DNA from: Arcanobacterium pinnipediorum
Lineage (GTDB): Bacteria > Actinomycetota > Actinomycetes > Actinomycetales > Actinomycetaceae
Assembly: GCF_023973165.1 (NCBI RefSeq)
Contig: NZ_CP099547.1
Location: 372,001-436,000 of the forward strand
Direction: 5' to 3'
DNA: 64,000 nt
Shown: one piece after another, positions 58,353 to 64,000 of the stretch
Position numbering within the stretch: position 1 is the first letter of the stretch
Layout: each line of letters starts with the position of its first letter
Notes under the pieces: model-generated
Database searches by the model: none
What the model was told of the DNA's origin: nothing
The model's input: the letters and a program-made list of their open reading frames with translations, nothing else
Program-made: the position numbers and the translations under genes

Positions 58353-58565
58353 TTACCGAATATTTTCGCTGCTTGGCTGTTCTGATCCGTGGTGGGGATT
58401 TTGATGGGCAAGTTCGCACAGTGCCTGTTCGTAATTGTTGGCAAACTGGTGAGTTAGTTGAGTAACCACATCGTCTGCAACAGTCTCTTCCTGATTATCT
58501 GTACTGACCGCGTTTTCTTCGGTGTTGAAACGTATCACACTAGGGTGAGGGTGATTGTTTTTCAT
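58353..58565 (-). CDS. Small peptide, MKNNHPHP family (70 aa)
   Basis: A 70-residue acidic, hydrophilic peptide starting MKNNHPHPSVIRF, followed by NTEENAVSTDNQEETVADDV, then TQLTHQFANNYEQAL and a His/Pro/Ser-rich end. It shares its N-terminus with the 43-residue peptide at 47.4 kb. It lies 42 bases downstream of the MFS pseudogene stop on the same strand. Conservation of the start with divergence after it supports real coding, but no good ribosome-binding site is visible. Function unknown. Confidence 0.5.
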   Translation of the reverse strand: MKNNHPHPSVIRFNTEENAVSTDNQEETVADDVVTQLTHQFANNYEQALCELAHQNPHHGSEQPSSENIR

Positions 58566-58647
58566 GATGGATATTAGTTCGGGTTTGTAACCGTTGTCTA
58601 AAAGATTTTACGACGACGGGGGTGTTGGCGCCTGCCATGTGTTCCAC
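58527..58647. repeat. 121-bp repeat, copy 2
   Basis: Partner of 47485-47605 in the same orientation. It covers the MFS gene 3' end, the spacer and the start of the small peptide gene. Confidence 0.9.
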
Positions 58648-59628
58648 GGCAGGATAGTGCTTGCTATCAGTAAACCGCAAGCACCGATGAAGATTCCAGT
58701 GTGGATTCCACAGTACTGGCCGATGATGCCACCGGCGATTGTGAGTAAGGGGCCAGAGATTCTCGAGCAAAGGCTAAAGACGGTAGTAACTCGCGCTATG
58801 AGGTGATCGTCAGTTTCAGTCAACCGCACGGTAGCGTATGCGGGACGGAAGAGAGCAGCAAGAAACATGAGGAAGAAATTCGCACACACGTAGATAGTAA
58901 AGCCTATTGTTGTTCCAGGAAGGAAAGGAATAACAAAGATAGGAAGCGAACGCAGCATTCCAATATAGGTAAGAACATTGCGTTCTCCCAATGTGTTGGT
59001 GATTCGTCCGGCAAAGGTTGACCCGAGTATCCCGCCAAAGCCGGGAACAGTAAGAGCTATACCAAATTCAATAGGTGATAGTTTCCAAGAATCTAGCAGG
59101 AGCAAGATCTCCAACGGGTAGATGAAGGCAAGGAACCCGGCAAATAACGTGGCATTTCCCAAAAGCGTGAGCAGTATAGGCTTTGAAGCGATATAGCCAA
59201 AGCCCTCGACGAGTTGCTGTTTATAAGGCGCATACACGCTGTTCAGCAGGAATAAGATCCTTGAGATGTGCCATTGAAGCTGGCAAGAAAAGACTTGAGA
59301 GCGTGGAGAGCACAACTGCAACAACTAGCAGATGAACGTAAGAAAACGATTGGAAAACGAGCATGATAGGAATGGTTGCGAGGATGCCTGCACGCAAAAT
59401 ATCAATCCATATCATCAGTGGCCGTTTGGCTCTGAATTCCAGCCACGGACCAGCAACAATCATGACGAACGCGCTAATAAAGCCAGGGATCGCAGAAAGT
59501 AGCGAAAGCTCAAGCGAAGACACTGAAAGAAGCGTGACTGCTGCTAATGATAGTGCACCAGTTGCAAGCGCTTCTCCAGCATCAGAAGAAGCACGAGCAA
59601 ACCACAGCTTATTAAAATCTGGATGCAT
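58608..59628 (-). pseudogene. MFS drug/macrolide-efflux-type transporter, frameshifted
   Basis: The N-terminal piece (59628 to 59221) gives MHPDFNKLWFARASSDAGEA and four membrane helices to LPASMAHLKDLIPAEQRV. The C-terminal piece is in another frame (to 58608): KQQLVEGFGYIASKPILLTL through the last six or so helices to WNTWQAPTPPSS. Between them about 50-60 residues normally present in MefA-like transporters (the middle helices) are missing and the frame changes. Nonfunctional as one protein. It once was a 12-helix exporter upstream of the small peptide gene. Confidence 0.8.
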
Positions 59629-59691
59629 CGCGTGCGCTCCTCTTGCTGTCGATATTGTTAAGTTTGTCGAAGGGCCGATCTATTCATTGGT

Positions 59692-61878
59692 TCAGTTGTT
59701 TTCTAGTATTTCGCCAAGCAATACTGCGACTGAGAACGGTGCGAGGGTCAGATGCCCACCGGGTGCAATATGCTCCGTGTGGTCGCGTGGGCGTTCCCAT
59801 TGGCTGGCCCACATGAGTTCGAAATCGGTACCGCGTCCCCACGGGAGCGTGACTTGCTGAGCTTGAGCCTGGCCGTTAATAATCACCAACGCATCGCGAC
59901 TTATTCCGCGCCCCGAACGCAACATTTGCACCAACCGGGCCTGGGGATCAAACCACGTGTAGTCCTGCATCTGGTTGCCAGAAGCGTCCAGCCATTCCAT
60001 GTCACGTAGCGCGTCGCCCTCGCGCGGACTGCCGGTAAAGAACTGGGTCGGGCGGAACACCGCATGTTCCCGGCGCAACTGCAACAAGAACGACGTCGTT
60101 GCCAACATGTTTTCTTCATGCTCGCCAAGCTCCCAATCCAGCCACGATAACGGCGAATTCTGGCAGTACGCATTATTGTTGCCATGCTGGGTTTTCAAGA
60201 TTTCATCCCCGGCGGTGAGCATCGGAGTGCCGGCAGCCAAAATCAAACACGCCATCAAATTACGTGCCGATTTACGCCGCATCGTCATAATAGCCTCCGA
60301 CGCGCTACCTTCAACTCCGTGATTCCACGACAAATTATTATTGCTACCGTCGCGATTATCCTCGAGGTTCGCGTCATTATGTTTATGCGAATAAGCGGTC
60401 AAATCGTTGAGTGAAAAACCATCATGTGCCGTCACAAAATTAACTGAGGCATGCACGCCACGTCCACCAGGGAGTCGGCCGTGGCCGAACAAATCAGCAG
60501 AACCTGCCATACGAGTGGCCAAATCACGCAGATCGCTACCGTGCCCGCCGTGCACGATCGCCGCCGGCTCACTGAGCCAAAACGAACGCAACGTATCTCG
60601 GAAGCGATCGTTCCAGTCCGCCGTCGGCACCGGGAACTGGCCGGTACGCCAACCACCATAACCCACATCCCACGGTTCGTTAATCAGCTTGACAGTACTG
60701 AGCACCGGATCGGTTGCCATCGCACTATAGAGCGGATGATTCGGGTTGAAATTATCGCCCTCGCGCCCCAAAGTTACCGCCAAATCGAACCGGAACCCGT
60801 CCACGCCGATCACCTCAACCCAGTAACGCAACGAATCCAACGTCATCCGAATCACAGACGTGCGGCGGAAATCGAAAGAATTCCCACACCCCGTGGTGTC
60901 CTTCAATGCACCCGGATTAGCCGAATCGTGGCGATAATAGTGCGTTGAACCAAGGCCGCGCCACGACACCGTCACGCCATCTATACCGCCTTCACACGAA
61001 TGGTTGTAGACGACGTCGAGCAACACCTCAATACCAGCCGCATGTAACGCAGCCACCATATTCTTCACTTCGTCAATCACGCCCTGGGCACCAGCCGCGC
61101 GAGCAGCAGCGCTCGCATAGCTCGGCTCTGGGGCAAAGAAACTCAACGTGTTATAGCCCCAATAATTTTCTAGACCCTTATGAATCAAGAACGGTTCACT
61201 GAGCTTGGCGTGAATCGGCAACAACTCAATCGCGCTAATTCCCAACGATTTTAGGTGCGTAATCGTCGCTGGATGGCCCAAGCCCGCATAGGTGCCACGT
61301 AATTCTTCTGGTACGCCCGGCAGCGTCTTGGTCAAACCCACAACGTGAGCTTCATAAATAACAGTCTCATCCCACGGCGTGTAGGGGTGCGCACAAGCGG
61401 TTGGCTCATCAGCAATAATTACGCCGAGCCCAGCAACCTCCACCGAGTCACGCGGATCGCGCTGGTCGAGGTGAGCGGTGTGATCGTCGTCCATCACATA
61501 GCCGTACAGCCGTGGATCGATGATCGGGGTGCGTCCCACTGCGCGCGCATACGGATCGAGTAGCAACTTCGCCGGATTATAGACGTGACCGGCGGCTGGA
61601 TCCCAGCGACCATCAACCCGAAAACCATAAAAAGTTCCAGCCGTAATGCCGGCAATGTGACCAGCCCAAACGCCATAAAGACCGCGGCGTAACGCTACGC
61701 GATGTTCGGCATGGTTATTGTCCGGATCCACAAAGCACGCCCAGACGTTCGTGGCGTGCGGTGCTTCCACAGCGATATCAACCCCGTCGGCAATGAGGTG
61801 TGCACCGAGCTTGGGCGGGTTGCTAAGCGTGGGCTGAGCTAGGGGAGCGTCAATATATGGCGTATCTGAAATAGTCAC
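59692..61878 (-). CDS. glgX: Glycogen debranching enzyme (isoamylase-type)
   Basis: Hydrolyses alpha-1,6 branches of phosphorylase-trimmed glycogen. A GH13 enzyme of 728 residues: N-terminal CBM48-like domain (LGAHLIADGVDIAVEAPHAT), barrel with DVVYNHSCEGG, GVDGFRFDLAVTLGREG (nucleophile Asp), KLINEPWDVGYGG (Glu) and VTAHDGFSLNDL (third Asp). Start GTG 61878. It is separated from the other glg genes by the accessory region, and its extreme 3' end carries one copy of the 20-bp direct repeat. Confidence 0.95.
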   Translation of the reverse strand: MTISDTPYIDAPLAQPTLSNPPKLGAHLIADGVDIAVEAPHATNVWACFVDPDNNHAEHRVALRRGLYGVWAGHIAGITAGTFYGFRVDGRWDPAAGHVYNPAKLLLDPYARAVGRTPIIDPRLYGYVMDDDHTAHLDQRDPRDSVEVAGLGVIIADEPTACAHPYTPWDETVIYEAHVVGLTKTLPGVPEELRGTYAGLGHPATITHLKSLGISAIELLPIHAKLSEPFLIHKGLENYWGYNTLSFFAPEPSYASAAARAAGAQGVIDEVKNMVAALHAAGIEVLLDVVYNHSCEGGIDGVTVSWRGLGSTHYYRHDSANPGALKDTTGCGNSFDFRRTSVIRMTLDSLRYWVEVIGVDGFRFDLAVTLGREGDNFNPNHPLYSAMATDPVLSTVKLINEPWDVGYGGWRTGQFPVPTADWNDRFRDTLRSFWLSEPAAIVHGGHGSDLRDLATRMAGSADLFGHGRLPGGRGVHASVNFVTAHDGFSLNDLTAYSHKHNDANLEDNRDGSNNNLSWNHGVEGSASEAIMTMRRKSARNLMACLILAAGTPMLTAGDEILKTQHGNNNAYCQNSPLSWLDWELGEHEENMLATTSFLLQLRREHAVFRPTQFFTGSPREGDALRDMEWLDASGNQMQDYTWFDPQARLVQMLRSGRGISRDALVIINGQAQAQQVTLPWGRGTDFELMWASQWERPRDHTEHIAPGGHLTLAPFSVAVLLGEILENN
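59712..59731. repeat. 20-bp direct repeat, copy 2 (inside glgX 3' end)
   Basis: Identical to 58310-58329. It lies within the last 15 codons of glgX. Confidence 0.85.
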
Positions 61879-61937
61879 GCCTTATATTGTGGCAAATTTA
61901 TGCAGTTTTCGGGCAGGCTAAGAGTAAGGTTGTAAAA

Positions 61938-62852
61938 GTGGATGACTTAACTCATACGTATAACCCGTTAGACGTGCCCGATAACACTGGGGCGTTCGTT
62001 ATTGATAGTGCGCTTATGCCTGTGCGAGAAAGAATGAAGATAGCGTGTGTACGCTCTGCGACTATTGCGTTCAATAACGGGGAAATAGCCTGGTTTGATG
62101 GCGAGGAAACCGCAGCTCTTCCAGCCGAGGAATTGATCTATCTTGCCTCCGATTCGGCTCACGATTATTTCGGTTACGACGACGGTGAGCGTTCGCCAAG
62201 TCCTGAGGGTTACCGCGCGTGGGAGGAAATTTTGCAAAAAAGTGGGGTGGAGTTTCTTGACGTCCGCCATGTGGTGGGGGAGTTACCTACCGCGCAAATG
62301 CAACTGGTGTGGTCGGCGTTGGCGTTGACCGCATGGCATCGCAAGGCACGTTTCTGTGAACAATGCGGAACGCCGCTCGTGCGTGACCGGCTCGGGCGTA
62401 AACGTCAATGCGCAACCGGGCATGTGGTGTTTCCACGCATGGATCCAGCCGTCATTATGGCGATTGTTGACGAGCAGGGGCGACTACTGTTGGCGCGCAA
62501 CAGCCGCTGGCCGCAAGGGCGCGTATCTGTGTTGGCTGGATTTTTAGAACTTGGGGAGTCCTTCGAACAAGCCGTGCGCCGCGAAGCACATGAAGAAGCC
62601 GGAGTGCAGGTCGATCGCGTGCACTATCTCGGTTCGCAATCGTGGCCCTTCCCGCGTTCTTTAATGGTCGCCTTCGTCGGCTACACTCGTGATACTGCTG
62701 TGAGAATCGACGACGACGAAATTGCCGAAGCATTCTTTTGCACTCGCGAGCAGGTGGGTGAAGCAGTTGGCCGCGGTGACCTAACTTTGCCGGCTAAGGC
62801 CTCGGTAGGACGAGCCTTAATTGAATACTGGCTACGTGGAAAATTGGGTTAA
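61938..62852 (+). CDS. nudC: NAD+ diphosphatase NudC (Nudix hydrolase)
   Basis: Hydrolyses NADH/NAD+ (and NAD caps on RNA) to nicotinamide mononucleotide. It has about 304 residues from GTG 61938. TTG 61887 is in frame but adds an unlikely extension. A zinc-ribbon-like CEQC...CATGH leads into the Nudix box GFLELGESFEQAVRREAHEE. The NudC-specific SQSWPFPRSLM follows directly. It is divergent from glgX and precedes the helicase gene, as in several actinobacteria. Confidence 0.92.
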   Translation: MDDLTHTYNPLDVPDNTGAFVIDSALMPVRERMKIACVRSATIAFNNGEIAWFDGEETAALPAEELIYLASDSAHDYFGYDDGERSPSPEGYRAWEEILQKSGVEFLDVRHVVGELPTAQMQLVWSALALTAWHRKARFCEQCGTPLVRDRLGRKRQCATGHVVFPRMDPAVIMAIVDEQGRLLLARNSRWPQGRVSVLAGFLELGESFEQAVRREAHEEAGVQVDRVHYLGSQSWPFPRSLMVAFVGYTRDTAVRIDDDEIAEAFFCTREQVGEAVGRGDLTLPAKASVGRALIEYWLRGKLG

Positions 62853-62945
62853 TCCACACCTTGTGGTTGTGACGTCACGCGATGTCGGAGGCGCCAACTA
62901 CAATCAATATACGGCGGAAATGATTCGCGGGGGAGGAGCGGTAGC

Positions 62946-64000
62946 ATGAACACCGATGGGTTGCTTGATTTTCTAGATCCAGATCAGCGTGCAGTAGCTG
63001 AGCATATTTACGGTCCTATGGCAGTTCTAGCGGGTGCCGGAACCGGTAAAACCCGTGCCATCACTCATCGCATCGCCTACGCGGTACATTCAGGGGCTTT
63101 TGATCCGCGCAATATTCTAGCAGTCACTTTCACCACGAAAGCTGCTTCCGAGATGCGATCTAGGTTGCGTGATCTCGGTGTTTCCCCAGTAAATGCACGA
63201 ACATTCCACTCCGCTGCTTTAGCTCAGCTACGCCACTTTTGGCCGCAAGCTATTGGCGGGCACGTGCCCGAAATTAAAGAATCAAAAATACCGCTCGTCT
63301 CGGGTGCTGCGGCAGCTCTCGGATTAGAAACGAGCAAGCCAGCTATCCGAGATTTTGCTGCCGAAATTGAATGGTCGAAAGTGAGCTTGTGTCCGCCTGA
63401 AGAATACGAGGAGCGCGCTCGCGAACAAAACCGAGATTATATTGCCGGCACAACATACCGCGATATTGCCCATCTGATCTCGCATTATGAGGAAGCTAAA
63501 ACCGAACGCGGCGTCATCGATTTTGAAGACGTCATTTTATTGCTCATCGGTATGATGCGTGAAGAACCCGAAATTGCAAGTATCATCCGCCACCAGTATC
63601 GCCATTTTGTGGTTGACGAATTCCAAGACGTTTCCCCGATGCAATACCGATTACTTCAACTGTGGTTAGGGGATCGCAAAGATCTATGCGTGGTGGGTGA
63701 TGTGGCGCAGACTATTTATTCCTTCGCTGGAGCGCGCTCAACCTACCTCTCTGAGTTTTCGCGCCACTTTCCCCAAGCTCAGATCGTGCGACTACACCGT
63801 GATTACCGCTCCACCCCACAAGTGGTGGAATTAGCCAATACGGTTATCGGGCAATCTCAGTTAGATGGCGCAGTCCACCTCACCTCCATGTTGCCATCGG
63901 GGCGTCCCGTAAGCTTTAGTGAGTACGGCGATGATGAACATGAAGCGAACGAAGTGGCGGGCAAGATTTTAACGCTGGTGGAAAGCGGAATGCAGTATTC
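62946..64000 (+). CDS. UvrD/Rep-type DNA helicase, 5' part (probable UvrD2)
   Basis: Superfamily 1 3'-5' helicase cut by the window end. 351 residues are visible. The start is ATG 62946 with a GGGGGAGGAG site upstream. Motifs: Q-motif LDFLDPDQRAVA, Walker A AGAGTGKTRA, Ia VTFTTKAASEMRSRL, II VVDEFQDVSPMQ, III VVGDVAQTIYSFAGA and IV RLHRDYRSTPQVV. The position after nudC suggests UvrD2. Its diagnostic C-terminal HRDC domain lies outside the window. Confidence 0.9.
   Translation, partial: MNTDGLLDFLDPDQRAVAEHIYGPMAVLAGAGTGKTRAITHRIAYAVHSGAFDPRNILAVTFTTKAASEMRSRLRDLGVSPVNARTFHSAALAQLRHFWPQAIGGHVPEIKESKIPLVSGAAAALGLETSKPAIRDFAAEIEWSKVSLCPPEEYEERAREQNRDYIAGTTYRDIAHLISHYEEAKTERGVIDFEDVILLLIGMMREEPEIASIIRHQYRHFVVDEFQDVSPMQYRLLQLWLGDRKDLCVVGDVAQTIYSFAGARSTYLSEFSRHFPQAQIVRLHRDYRSTPQVVELANTVIGQSQLDGAVHLTSMLPSGRPVSFSEYGDDEHEANEVAGKILTLVESGMQY

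Noticed and set aside
58605..58770. Open frame overlapping the MFS 3' end on the minus strand (VVVKSFRQ-type)
   Set aside because: It is an alternative frame of the MFS pseudogene and the 121-bp repeat and has no start signal.
61938..62852. NudC called defective because its zinc ribbon ends CATGH rather than CxxC
   Set aside because: As far as I recall, actinobacterial NudC proteins often have altered zinc ligands. The Nudix box and SQSWPFP motif are intact.

Overview
The window looks like a chromosome segment of a moderate-GC actinobacterium. The order argS / thrB-like / rho / rpmE / prfA / prmC / tsaC / wecA-type transferase / atpI-like / atpBEFHAGDC / DUF2550 / nucS, a DivIVA-type coiled-coil protein and a complete GlgE (maltose-1-phosphate) glycogen pathway all point to Actinomycetota. 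The moderate base composition and short gene spacing suggest an Arcanobacterium/Trueperella-like member of the Actinomycetaceae. The genus is inference.

Layout. 1-18.2 kb is core: the 3' end of argS, a degenerate homoserine-kinase-like gene, rho, rpmE with a clear terminator, a translation-termination / tRNA-modification / cell-wall run (prfA, prmC, tsaC, wecA-like), the whole F1Fo ATP synthase operon, and nucS with its neighbours. 18.2-22.7 kb holds a DivIVA-like protein (minus strand), a membrane protein with an acidic repeat tail, a lipoprotein and a CnoX-like thioredoxin/TPR protein. 22.8-38.5 kb is alpha-glucan metabolism: a LacI-type repressor facing malEFG (no MalK ATPase in the window), then on the minus strand ogt-glgE-treS-mak-glgB and separately glgP. 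trpS follows. glgX lies at 59.7-61.9 kb, then nudC and a uvrD2-type helicase cut by the window end.

Between trpS (39.7 kb) and glgX (59.7 kb) sits a 20-kb accessory region. It starts with the most interesting locus: a five-gene minus-strand operon (39.9-43.9 kb) for a ribosomally made, post-translationally modified peptide. It has a 41-residue precursor, a radical SAM enzyme, an M50-type membrane protease and an ABC exporter. Gene content and the precursor C-terminus resemble the Bacillus YydF/YydG epipeptide system, but this precursor carries two cysteines and the permease is FtsX-like. Next come IS110 and IS3-family remnants, a small membrane protein, a 568-residue double alpha/beta hydrolase, two small paralogous peptides (47.4 and 58.4 kb) each next to an MFS gene end, a decayed second copy of the M50 protease, a secreted four-cysteine protein with a small membrane partner, and a 1731-residue DUF4132 protein with a small partner gene. 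A 121-bp near-identical repeat and a 20-bp direct repeat derived from the glgX 3' end show that this region has been rebuilt by recombination.

How the parts fit: MalEFG would bring in maltodextrins, GlgP and GlgX break down glycogen, and TreS-Mak-GlgE-GlgB turn trehalose/maltose into branched alpha-glucan. Palindromes centred on TTGCAA near the LacI-type gene and the malE promoter are probable operators. The peptide operon looks intact and is flanked by decayed relatives of its own parts.
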